Assembly: GCF_047219225.1 (NCBI RefSeq)
Contig: NZ_CP178208.1
Location: 2,790,001-2,854,000 of the forward strand
Length of the DNA stretch: 64,000 nt
Direction: 5' to 3'
Source of the DNA: IMCC45349 sp047219225
GTDB lineage: Bacteria; Bacteroidota; Bacteroidia; Flavobacteriales; Flavobacteriaceae
Position 1 is the stretch's first letter, and every line of letters begins with the position of its first letter. The position numbers and the translations under genes are program-made. A model generated the notes under the pieces. That model was not told the DNA's origin and searched no databases. It saw only the letters and a program-made list of their open reading frames with translations. Below, piece by piece: positions 27,550 through 35,013 of this stretch.

Positions 27550-28032
27550 ACTGGCTTCTTCTTGATTTAATTCCGTTTCAATGAACCTAATCACTTCTAT
27601 TGTTTTGTTTAAATAATTTTCCAATTTTATTATTGTAATGTCAGAATCTCTACCGTGTGCAATATTATGTCTGTCTTTTAAAATATAATTTATAGCTGCA
27701 CCACGATTTTCCTCTTGCAAGTAATCCCGTAATAAGTCGTGCCAATCAGGATTAAAGGACTTTGCTAATGCTCTTATTTTTTCACTATTAGCATTTTGTA
27801 TTTTATAGAGTTGTGATTTTGCATAAGTCAAAACAACAGATGGCTCACAACTATTTTCGGCAATATCAGTAAAAGCGTGGTAAACAGAATTTTCTATAAA
27901 TCCGGAACAGAGAACACAAATATATTTTGTTAAATGCGACCTCAATTCGTCATCAGGTTCGAATTCCTTGGCTTTTAATATTAATTGCTGAATACGATTG
28001 TATTGTATATTTAATTCGGGATTATTGAACAT
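27544..28032 (-). CDS. HEPN-domain protein, putative toxin/RNase (MAE_28990-like)
   Basis: A 162-residue all-helical protein carrying the HEPN catalytic-type motif R-x4-H in LKDRHNIAHGRDSD (near residues 120-134). The upstream segment LRSHLTKYICVLCSGFIENSVYHAF is typical of the RiboL-PSP/MAE_28990 branch. HEPN proteins of this type are often RNases of toxin or abortive-infection systems. ATG at 28032 overlaps the DUF262 stop by 11 bp and is preferred over 28050. The stop codon TAA lies inside the R box GCCTAAC of the cassette attC-like site, so the C-terminal EEASA is coded by boundary DNA. Function is inferred from motif and partner. Confidence 0.82.
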   Translation of the reverse strand: MFNNPELNIQYNRIQQLILKAKEFEPDDELRSHLTKYICVLCSGFIENSVYHAFTDIAENSCEPSVVLTYAKSQLYKIQNANSEKIRALAKSFNPDWHDLLRDYLQEENRGAAINYILKDRHNIAHGRDSDITIIKLENYLNKTIEVIRFIETELNQEEASA

Positions 28033-29116
28033 ATTGATTAATATATTCATTGAACAATCTGTGTCTTTCTGCTACAACTTTATCATCTGAAGTAGCTCTA
28101 GTTATTGAATCAACAAAATCTTGATTTTGATATAGAGTATTTATGTTTTGGGCAAATGCCTCAAAATCAATATTTTCATCTATTCTGTTTGCTATTCCAA
28201 CCATTAAAACCTCAAATGCTGATGCATTAAATACTCTGTCTGGTCTAAATGCAGATTTGCCAATATTTTCAAGTATAATATCGGTAGTTCTTTTAAAAAT
28301 CGAACTTAATCTTTCTAATTCTTCTTCTGTTGGGTTTCTATAACGGCCATTAAACTTATTTAAAAACTCCTTTAGAGGTTTACTATATCTATCTAGCGAA
28401 TTATACATAGCAAAAAATCTCAATATCATTTCTTGGTCTTTAAGTCTATTATTCTTTTTACCGAATAATTCTCTCCAAGCTGGATAATCATTTAATTCTG
28501 CAATTAATTCATTCAACTTCCCAATATAAATTGCTGCTCTAATTTCTTGGGGTGTAAGTTTTCTTCCACCTGTATTTAATCGTTCAAAAACGTGATAAAT
28601 ACTGGTGTTATCATCAGTTGGTGTCTCTTGTTTAATTATTGTAGCGTGAATAATTGAATCATCAAGATTTATTCTGTCATCTTCTTCTAACTCTTCATAA
28701 GTTTTGCCTTCGAATTTTTCTTGAACGTTTTTGAGCCTAAATACTTTTTTTCTTGTATCTCCTTCTTTGGGATTGAAAAAGCCTTCATAGAAAAAAAGCA
28801 ATGATTTTAATCGTTGTTGTCCGTCAATTACTGAAAGTTTATTAGAATCACTCTCTTTGGCTAAAAATACTCCTGGTACTGGAAGTCCAAGCAATAAAGA
28901 CTCAACGAGTCTAGAAGCTTCAGCTTGATTCCAAACATAATCTCTCTGAAATGGCGGTATGAAAATGTCTCCTCTTTTAAGTCTTTTTACAAGTCCTTCT
29001 ACATCATAATCAGCTCCATAACTTGATATTCCATAAATTTGAGGTGAAGATGAATCTTCATTTTCTTCAACATCAATTACTGGGTCATCTATATCTTCTG
29101 TTTCGTATCCATTCAT
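28022..29116 (-). CDS. DUF262 (GmrS/ParB-like) protein
   Basis: A 364-residue protein with an N-terminal DUF262 domain: IPPFQRDYVWNQAEASRLVESLL and the nucleotide-binding or hydrolysing motif SVIDGQQRLKSLLFF (about residues 95-110), then VFERLNTGGRKLTPQEIRAAIY. The C-terminal half is helical and has no visible HNH/DUF1524 nuclease motif, so this is a GmrS-like half without the GmrD half. DUF262 proteins act in type IV restriction and other phage defence; the sibling HEPN gene may supply the effector. It is the first gene of cassette A, beginning 41 bp inside the cassette end. Confidence 0.85.
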   Translation of the reverse strand: MNGYETEDIDDPVIDVEENEDSSSPQIYGISSYGADYDVEGLVKRLKRGDIFIPPFQRDYVWNQAEASRLVESLLLGLPVPGVFLAKESDSNKLSVIDGQQRLKSLLFFYEGFFNPKEGDTRKKVFRLKNVQEKFEGKTYEELEEDDRINLDDSIIHATIIKQETPTDDNTSIYHVFERLNTGGRKLTPQEIRAAIYIGKLNELIAELNDYPAWRELFGKKNNRLKDQEMILRFFAMYNSLDRYSKPLKEFLNKFNGRYRNPTEEELERLSSIFKRTTDIILENIGKSAFRPDRVFNASAFEVLMVGIANRIDENIDFEAFAQNINTLYQNQDFVDSITRATSDDKVVAERHRLFNEYINQYVQ

Positions 29117-29157
29117 ATTTTTTATTTCTAAGAGTTTGTTTTTCAGCTTGTGCCTAA

Positions 29158-29250
29158 CGTATTTATATAAACACGTTTTAATGGTTTATATAAAAGTGTT
29201 AAACGAAGTTAGCGTTTTTACGTCAGAAAATCAATACGTATAAATACGTA
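29158..29250. repeat. Resident attC-like repeat, right part, locus A
   Basis: About 93 bp nearly identical to 38121-38213 and 48882-48973. Contains inverted arms TTTATATAAAC (29162-29172) / GTTTATATAAA (29184-29194), then GTTAAACGAAGTTAGC (29198-29213), and ends with AATCAATACGTATAAATACG. The last 11 bp TATAAATACGT (29239-29249) pair perfectly with ACGTATTTATA (29157-29167). It is the portion of the host repeat left on the upstream side of the inserted cassette. Confidence 0.8.
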
Positions 29251-29297
29251 ATTTTATAGTATTTGTTCCAAATTTGTATCAAACTAAGAAGGAGCAT

Positions 29298-29870
29298 TTA
29301 TCCTTTTCCGTATCCAAGCCAACTTACTATTAATTGATTAATAACAAAAACAGCAAGAATTATTATTAAAACATAAGAATACTTGATAATCTTTTCTTTT
29401 ATGGATGTTTTTTGAGTTCCATCAAAATGAGTAAGAGTTTTAATTACGTTTATAATTTTTGGTTTGTTGATGTAAAGAATTACTATTAGCATTAATAGAT
29501 ATAGTATAGCGCTCGCTAATGCTCCGTATTTATCAAGAAAAAAAATGTCAAATACAATTACATTTACCATTATTGGAATTAATATTAAGGTTCCAATTAG
29601 CTTTGTTCTATTAAAAAGAAGTAAAGTAGCACCTACAATTTGGCAAACTCCAATAAATAATACATAACCATATGAACGTCCCATAAATACCCAAGCTAGT
29701 TCAAAATTTGGGATTTGTTTTATAGGCATTGATTCTATGTGAGTAGGTATTAAATCTGGTGTGTAGAATTGTCCGCCAATTGCTTTTCCTAGTCCATATG
29801 CAGCAAGAAAAAAGAATACATAAAAACGACATACAATTTCAATAGTTTCTTTAATGTTGATTTTTTTCAT
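29298..29870 (-). CDS. DoxX/MauE-like membrane protein
   Basis: A 190-residue membrane protein with four or five hydrophobic helices (IVCRFYVFFFLAAYGLGKAI, YVLFIGVCQIVGATLLLF, LIGTLILIPIMVNVIVFDIFF, YLLMLIVILYI, YSYVLIIILAVFVINQLI). The FYVFFFLAAYGLGKAIGGQF start and the GVCQIVGATLLL helix resemble DoxX-like quinone-related membrane proteins. The exact function is unknown. It begins 2 bp after the stop of the serine hydrolase gene and is cotranscribed with it. It is chromosomal, just outside cassette A. Confidence 0.7.
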   Translation of the reverse strand: MKKINIKETIEIVCRFYVFFFLAAYGLGKAIGGQFYTPDLIPTHIESMPIKQIPNFELAWVFMGRSYGYVLFIGVCQIVGATLLLFNRTKLIGTLILIPIMVNVIVFDIFFLDKYGALASAILYLLMLIVILYINKPKIINVIKTLTHFDGTQKTSIKEKIIKYSYVLIIILAVFVINQLIVSWLGYGKG

Positions 29871-29872
29871 GA

Positions 29873-31687
29873 CTAAAATGAAGATTTAAGTGAGGCTTTG
29901 TAATTCATAGTATCATCTGTTAAAATTAGTTCTTGATCGGTTAGTTTTATTCTTAAATCTTGCATACCATTATATTGATGTCCATTGATAAAAAACTCAT
30001 TTTGATTAATCTGAGTTAATTCTACTTTTTTAATGCTGCTAGTTCTTATGTTATCATCCATAAACATACCTTGAATTTGATTTTCTGCGTTGATTCCTAA
30101 AACAAAACCTACATCTTCATTTTCAAAATGAAATCTAATATTTACTGTTTTATTACCTTTTTTGCCTTCGATTTTATAGATGTTGTAAGATTTAAAAACG
30201 CCTGCTTGATTAATAAAATAGGACCACATTCCTTTTAACTGGTTTAAGCCATTTTCAGAACTTAAAAAGTCTTTCATGTCTTTATTTGCATAATCAGAAA
30301 GTCCATTGAAATTTTGGGTACTCATAGCATTTGCAAAAAACAAAGCGGTTTTACAAGCTTTATTGTCTGTTGTCGCATCTCTTGAAAATTGATAAGTAAA
30401 AACAGACCAAGGTGTTTTTCCAATTGTTTCTAGATAAAACGTATTGTTTTGCTTTTTTAGCATGAAAGCATGATCGTCATCTAATGTATACGTTTTATTA
30501 AAGTCAGGAATATTTGAGTTGTTAACCTTAGTAACTTTTGGGAGTAGCTTTGGTTCTTTACCTTGAAAAATTGCAATAATGGCATCAATTATTTCTCCAT
30601 CAACAAATTGGTCTTTACCTTGAAAAGAACTTTCTGTAATTAAGTCTGTAGAAGTGGCATTAGATAAGATGATAATCTTTATGTTTTTTTGTGGTAATGT
30701 CCCAATTATAGAGGCTACACCGGGAAGTAAACCAGTGTGATTAACCCATTTTTCGCCATCTTTATATTCAATTCTCCAGCCTAAACCGTATTCTGAATTA
30801 TTAACACCTCTAGATTGTGTATAACTATAAAGTTTATTTACAGATGCTGGTTTTAGGAGATTTCCGTTTTCTAAAGCAGTCATTAGGTTGTGTAAATTTT
30901 CAGTAGTAGAATTAATGTTTCCAGCTCCAATTATCCATGAAGGGTGAATAGAGCTTGTTAATTTTTTAAATTCATTCATTCCTAATCCGCTATGCGGAAA
31001 AGCTTTTTGATCTAATGTTTTATAGTCGTTGACAGCAGTTTGTGTCATGTTGGAAGGTTTAAAAACGGCTTGTTCCATATAATCTTTATAGGACTGTTTG
31101 CTTACAGCTTCAATGATATATGCTAAAAGTGTATATCCAAAATTATTGTATTCGTATCCAGTTCCTGGTTCAAATTTTAATTTTGAATCTTTGAATTTTT
31201 CAAAAAGCTCATTTCGTGTAATTGGAGTTTTTACAGGCATTAATCCGTTGCCTTGATCATCAATTCTACCAATATTGGCTTGCATACCAGAACTGTGGTT
31301 TAATAAATGACGAATGGTTATTTTTTTAGAAAAATCAGGGATAAAGTTTGGGAAAAATGAACTAATAGGTGTTTCTAATGTAAGTTTTTCTTGTTCTACT
31401 AATGTCATTATTCCTATAGCAGTCAAAGGTTTAGTGATAGAAGCAATGCTGAAAATAGTATTGCTGGAATTCTTTTTGTGATTTTCAACATTAGCATAAC
31501 CAAAACTCTTATTGTAAATAATATTATCATTTTGACTTATTAAAACGTTTCCTGTAAATCGATTATAATGAGCATAACTTTCAAAAACATTATTAATGTT
31601 TTTTTGTAAAGCTTTGTCAGGATTAGTTTGTCCAAAAGTCTGTAGTATAAAAAATATGATCATTATAATTGTTATAGATTCCTTCAT
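29873..31687 (-). CDS. Secreted serine hydrolase, beta-lactamase/PBP fold
   Basis: A class C beta-lactamase-like hydrolase of 604 residues. Signal peptide MKESITIIMIIFFILQTFGQ; then the catalytic domain with SxxK at Ser83-Ile-Thr-Lys86, YxN at Tyr180-Asn-Asn182 and an HTG triad motif (WVNHTGLLPGVAS). After about residue 390 comes a C-terminal region of beta strands with a DUF3887-like segment (FANAMSTQNFNGLSDYANKDM), often added to esterase-type members in Bacteroidota. It probably acts as an esterase or peptidase in the periplasm rather than as a resistance enzyme (inference). It is divergent from the LytS gene at 31913. Confidence 0.88.
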   Translation of the reverse strand: MKESITIIMIIFFILQTFGQTNPDKALQKNINNVFESYAHYNRFTGNVLISQNDNIIYNKSFGYANVENHKKNSSNTIFSIASITKPLTAIGIMTLVEQEKLTLETPISSFFPNFIPDFSKKITIRHLLNHSSGMQANIGRIDDQGNGLMPVKTPITRNELFEKFKDSKLKFEPGTGYEYNNFGYTLLAYIIEAVSKQSYKDYMEQAVFKPSNMTQTAVNDYKTLDQKAFPHSGLGMNEFKKLTSSIHPSWIIGAGNINSTTENLHNLMTALENGNLLKPASVNKLYSYTQSRGVNNSEYGLGWRIEYKDGEKWVNHTGLLPGVASIIGTLPQKNIKIIILSNATSTDLITESSFQGKDQFVDGEIIDAIIAIFQGKEPKLLPKVTKVNNSNIPDFNKTYTLDDDHAFMLKKQNNTFYLETIGKTPWSVFTYQFSRDATTDNKACKTALFFANAMSTQNFNGLSDYANKDMKDFLSSENGLNQLKGMWSYFINQAGVFKSYNIYKIEGKKGNKTVNIRFHFENEDVGFVLGINAENQIQGMFMDDNIRTSSIKKVELTQINQNEFFINGHQYNGMQDLRIKLTDQELILTDDTMNYKASLKSSF

Positions 31688-31795
31688 TTTAGTATGGTTT
31701 TATAATTAAGATGAAGCAAGAATACTATCTAATAATCGTAGTTTAAAAAGAATGTGATTACTAGACCTTTCTATGTGGTAGATGTATGAAATAAA

Positions 31796-31816
31796 GTGAA
31801 ATATGTTATACTTCAC
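31796..31816. promoter_or_regulatory. Palindrome in divergent region serine hydrolase / LytS
   Basis: GTGAAATATGTTATACTTCAC: imperfect palindrome (GTGAA-TAT / ATA-TTCAC with one mismatch) midway in the 225-bp divergent gap. A possible operator for a factor controlling either gene. A -7-like element TATTTTTG at 31888-31895 lies upstream of the LytS start without a clear -33 box. Confidence 0.3.
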
Positions 31817-31912
31817 ATAAATATAGAGTTTGGTCACTTTAAGTACTTAGTTTAACCCATTGTAGGTTTTAAAACTATATAAAACCCTATTTTTGAGATT
31901 TAAACACTTTGG

Positions 31913-32944
31913 ATGAAAAAATATTTAGAAACAATACTACACGTTTTAATTTGGGGAATTTCCTATGTGTTGATCTTAAATTTCATAAACACTATTTCCG
32001 ATTTTAGAAAAGATGAAGGTCCATTTTGGCTTGCCATACTATTTGGAATGTTTATGAACCAAATTTTATTTTATACTACGGCTTTTTATATCGTTCCAAA
32101 GTTTTTACGATTAAAAAAAATAGCACTTCTAGTTATCTCTTTAATAGGTGTTTTTGTATTTATAAATTTATTGGAAAGCATTATAGATTACTATTGGTTG
32201 GTTGGATTTTTTTCAAGTGAGAGTGAATCTTTTGTAACCTATTTGAGTTATAATTCTATCAGTAGCTTTTTTATACTTTTATTAGGTTTGTCATATGCTT
32301 TAATTAAGTATTGGTTTCAAAATGAAAAATTAAAAAGAACCTTATATGAAGAGAAGTTAACTACAGAAATGACTTTTCTTAAGACTCAAATTAATCCTCA
32401 TTTTTTGTTTAATGTACTTAATAGTTTTTATGCTAAGGCATTAAAAAATGATGTGCCAGACTTGGCAGATGGTATATCTAAATTAGCAGATTTAATGCGT
32501 TATATGGTGTATGAAATTAATGAAGATAGCATTGCCTTAGAAAAAGAAATCCATCATCTTAAAAAGTTTATTCAGGTGTATCAGTTACGTATTGCTGAAG
32601 ATGACGATGTGTTTATTAATTTTACTGTTAAAGGAACTGTTGAGAACGTGCAAATTAGTCCTATGTTGCTTATTCCTTTTGTAGAAAATGCCATTAAACA
32701 TGGAATTGATCCTAAAACTAAATCTGTTATAAACATAACTTTGGAGGTTATAGAAAACAGCTTGGTATATAAAGTAACCAATACAGTTCATAAAAACGCG
32801 TATGATTTGAAGGATACTTCTTCTGGGTTTGGTTTAGATAATTTAAAGAAGAGACTAACTATTTTATATCCCAATTTACATACTATAGAAACCAAAGAAG
32901 AAGATGGATATTTCGTTTCTTTACTTAAATTGCAAATAGAATAA
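31913..32944 (+). CDS. LytS-type sensor histidine kinase (4 TM)
   Basis: A 343-residue membrane kinase with four N-terminal helices (about 8-27, 38-60, 70-92, 113-134), and no periplasmic sensor domain of note. A short coiled linker leads to the His_kinase domain with the phospho-acceptor in LKTQINPHFLFNVLNSF (His163), then the ATP-binding part LIPFVENAIKHGID and SGFGLDNLKKRL. It is followed 8 bp later by a LytTR regulator, its likely partner. This simple short type is frequent in Bacteroidota; the stimulus is unknown. Confidence 0.93.
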   Translation: MKKYLETILHVLIWGISYVLILNFINTISDFRKDEGPFWLAILFGMFMNQILFYTTAFYIVPKFLRLKKIALLVISLIGVFVFINLLESIIDYYWLVGFFSSESESFVTYLSYNSISSFFILLLGLSYALIKYWFQNEKLKRTLYEEKLTTEMTFLKTQINPHFLFNVLNSFYAKALKNDVPDLADGISKLADLMRYMVYEINEDSIALEKEIHHLKKFIQVYQLRIAEDDDVFINFTVKGTVENVQISPMLLIPFVENAIKHGIDPKTKSVINITLEVIENSLVYKVTNTVHKNAYDLKDTSSGFGLDNLKKRLTILYPNLHTIETKEEDGYFVSLLKLQIE

Positions 32945-32951
32945 CTGTGTT

Positions 32952-33662
32952 ATGAATTATATAATAATTGATGATGAACCCGCTGCTATAGATGTTCTTG
33001 AGTTTCATCTTAGTAAGATTCCGTTTATGGAGTTAAAAGCAACATTCAGAGATCCTTTGGATGCTCTTGAGTATCTTCAAAAACACACTGTTGATCTTCT
33101 TTTTTTGGATATTAATATGCCAAAGATATCTGGAATTAAATTTCCTAAATTTTTAGAAAAAGCACCACTTATTATTTTTACAACAGCTTATTCAGAGTAT
33201 GCTTTAGAAAGTTATGAGCTTAAAGCGATAGATTATTTATTAAAACCAATTGGTTTTGAGCGGTTATTACAAGCAGTAATGAAAGCAAAAGAGGCTTTGA
33301 ATCAAAGTGCAGAAGGCGTAAGGTCAAACGCTGAAACTTCTCAAGAAAGACTTGAACAGACTGTTTTTATAAAAAGTGGTTCTGAGTTTCACCAACTATC
33401 CATTCAAGATATAAAATACATTGAAAGCGATGGTAATTATGTAACCTTCCATACAACCAAGCGTTCTATTTTAGCGCGTTATAAGATATCTGAAGTTATA
33501 GAGCTGTTACCTAAGCAGTTTTTTGCAAGAATTCATCGTTCCTTTATTGTAGCTATTAAACATATAGAAATAGTTAAAAAACATTGTGTTATTATAGATG
33601 AAATTGAAATTCCTATTAGTAGCAATTATAGAGATGATTTTTTAGCTATTATTCGCACATAA
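32952..33662 (+). CDS. LytTR-family response regulator
   Basis: A 236-residue regulator: receiver domain (acidic IIDDE, phosphorylatable Asp53 in LLFLDINMP, Lys in YLLKPIGF) and C-terminal LytTR domain (about 135-235) with DIKYIESDGNYVTFHTTKRS and FFARIHRSFIVAIKHIEIV. It is cotranscribed with the LytS gene 8 bp upstream. Possible targets are the divergent serine hydrolase/DoxX operon or the convergent MBL gene; this is inferred from adjacency. Confidence 0.95.
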   Translation: MNYIIIDDEPAAIDVLEFHLSKIPFMELKATFRDPLDALEYLQKHTVDLLFLDINMPKISGIKFPKFLEKAPLIIFTTAYSEYALESYELKAIDYLLKPIGFERLLQAVMKAKEALNQSAEGVRSNAETSQERLEQTVFIKSGSEFHQLSIQDIKYIESDGNYVTFHTTKRSILARYKISEVIELLPKQFFARIHRSFIVAIKHIEIVKKHCVIIDEIEIPISSNYRDDFLAIIRT

Positions 33663-33686
33663 AGTTGTCTAGGAAAGACCTGTTAT

Positions 33687-34631
33687 TTATTGTAGCTTGT
33701 ACATAAGTTTAATATGTCTTTCTATTTCTGCATCAAAATCATTATAGAGTAATTTGTATTTATCTCCCAATACTGTTTTAACTTTTAGAATAGTATCATT
33801 AGGCTTTTTATTATTCTTATAATCAGATTGCACTTGTTTCCAGACATGAGATAACAAGTCTAAATCTCTAATTACTGAATTTACATTTGTAGTGTTACCA
33901 TGTCCTGTTAAAACATGTGTTGGATTTAATTTAACGATAAATTTAAGAGTATCTAGTAAATTAGGAATATTGCCATGATCAGTAATTACAGGCATCCAGT
34001 TAGAGCTTAATACGTCACCTCCAAAAATGATTTTTTGTTTAGGTAACCACATTAAAATATCACCTGGAGAATGCGCGTCATTAGAAAAGATAAGTTCTAC
34101 TTCTAAGTTGCCAAAATTGCGTTTTTCGTTTTTGCTAATTATTAAGTTTGGATAAGAAAGTTTTGTAGTACCAATAGTTCCATTGGTGACACGTTTGTAA
34201 AATGCAACATCATCTTCTCCATATTTTTCCATGGTTTTGAAGGTTTTGTCACTAGCAATTATTTCAATAGCTGTATCTGCAAAAGCAGCATTACCTAGCC
34301 AATGGTCAGCATGACTATGCGAATTAATAATCCAACGTACAGGTTTATTAGTAATCGATTGAATTGTTTTTTTTATTTGGTTACCTATTGTTTGAGATGA
34401 ACCAGAATCAAATAACAATACACCATCATTAGTGATTACAAAATGTACATTAGAGTTCCAACCTTTATTTTCTGGAGTTGGTAATCCAAATGAAGGTGAA
34501 ATAATACTGTAAATATTGTTAGTAATCTGTTTGACTTCAAACTCTATGGTAGTAGTATTTGCATTTACTATGTTATTACCAAAGATGCTAATGAGGCAAA
34601 ATGAGATTATTATGGCCTTAATTTTTTTCAT
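33687..34631 (-). CDS. Secreted MBL-fold metallohydrolase
   Basis: A 314-residue protein with a signal peptide (MKKIKAIIISFCLISIFGNNIVNA). The metallo-beta-lactamase fold shows the zinc ligands HSHADH (about residues 104-109), His in NDAHSPGDIL, Asp in FGGDVLSSNW and His in VLTGHGNTTN. This set fits the subclass B1-like branch that includes quinoprotein-relay hydrolases and other periplasmic hydrolases; the substrate is unknown, and true beta-lactamase activity should not be assumed. It is convergent with the LytTR gene (24 bp gap). Confidence 0.9.
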   Translation of the reverse strand: MKKIKAIIISFCLISIFGNNIVNANTTTIEFEVKQITNNIYSIISPSFGLPTPENKGWNSNVHFVITNDGVLLFDSGSSQTIGNQIKKTIQSITNKPVRWIINSHSHADHWLGNAAFADTAIEIIASDKTFKTMEKYGEDDVAFYKRVTNGTIGTTKLSYPNLIISKNEKRNFGNLEVELIFSNDAHSPGDILMWLPKQKIIFGGDVLSSNWMPVITDHGNIPNLLDTLKFIVKLNPTHVLTGHGNTTNVNSVIRDLDLLSHVWKQVQSDYKNNKKPNDTILKVKTVLGDKYKLLYNDFDAEIERHIKLMYKLQ

Positions 34632-34757
34632 GATGAGGTGTTTTTTGATTGAATGTGCAATTATGACGATTCTTACAATAAAACGTTACTATAGAAATGT
34701 TAAATTATAGCGTATAATTATTTAGCTTTTAGTTAATGATTTTTTACTTGATTTGAG
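34632..34757. other. Spacer between MBL gene start and cassette B
   Basis: A 126-bp AT-rich region that must contain the promoter of the minus-strand MBL gene at 34631. No gene, hairpin or clear TAnnTTTG element was found. The resident repeat flank begins at 34758. Together with 34758-35013 it forms a gene-free stretch of 382 bp, most of it the attC-like site of cassette B and a second hairpin. Confidence 0.5.
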
Positions 34758-34770
34758 GAAGTTCGTTTAA

Positions 34771-34896
34771 CGGTCTTGTATATGAAAAGTAGCGGATTTT
34801 ACACACTAACTTTTCGGAATATAACAGACTTTAAATTTATAAAATTCATTTTCGTTTAAGCACTAAAACAGCTATTTTTTATATACGTTGTTGTGT
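34771..34896 (-). repeat. attC-like site of cassette B
   Basis: Read on the minus strand: ACACAAC, 3-nt spacer AAC, arm GTATATAAAAAATAGC (from 34886), then a middle region, the matching arm GCTACTTTTCATATAC, a 6-nt spacer and final G at 34771. Arms pair at 14 of 16 positions. Its layout and spacer lengths (3 versus 6) equal those of cassette A, although the R box sequence is different and deviates from the strict GTTRRRY consensus (GTTGTGT). Confidence 0.6.
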
Positions 34897-34925
34897 TTTC
34901 GTACTTTATTTTTCCATTCTGCTGA

Positions 34926-35013
34926 TAGCGTTGGCAAAGCCATACTCTTTTGCAATTTTTGGTGTAGCTGTGGATGAAGCGAATTGCAAATGTGTATGGC
35001 TTTTAGCGTTGGC
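34926..35013. repeat. Hairpin flanked by direct repeats TAGCGTTGGC (left inner element of cassette B)
   Basis: Arms GCCATAC-N3-TTTGCAATT (34939-34957) and AATTGCAAA-N3-GTATGGC (34982-35000) around a 24-nt loop, with identical 10-mers TAGCGTTGGC at 34926-34935 and 35004-35013. The right 10-mer directly abuts the endonuclease stop codon. A related element with the same 10-mer is at 38018-38095. Could be a terminator-like or second mobile repeat family. Confidence 0.65.

Larger units (their letters stand above)
27357..29157 (-). mobile_element. Integron-like solitary gene cassette A (HEPN + DUF262)
   Basis: A 1,801-bp unit read on the minus strand, bounded as if inserted between G and TT of an attC-type R box. 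On its right it begins TTAGGCACAAGC (minus strand, from 29157). On its left it ends with its own attC-like hairpin, last base at 27357. The outer flanks on both sides belong to a resident repeat also found at cassettes B and C. The ends of this cassette, GCCTAAC (27549-27543) and G+TTAGGC (rejoined), are exact reverse complements. No recombinase is encoded. The boundaries are inferred by comparing the three loci. Confidence 0.7.

Noticed and set aside
33687..34631. Antibiotic-resistance metallo-beta-lactamase
   Set aside because: Zinc ligands are present, but the superfamily is broad and the context has no resistance genes; a general hydrolase call is safer.
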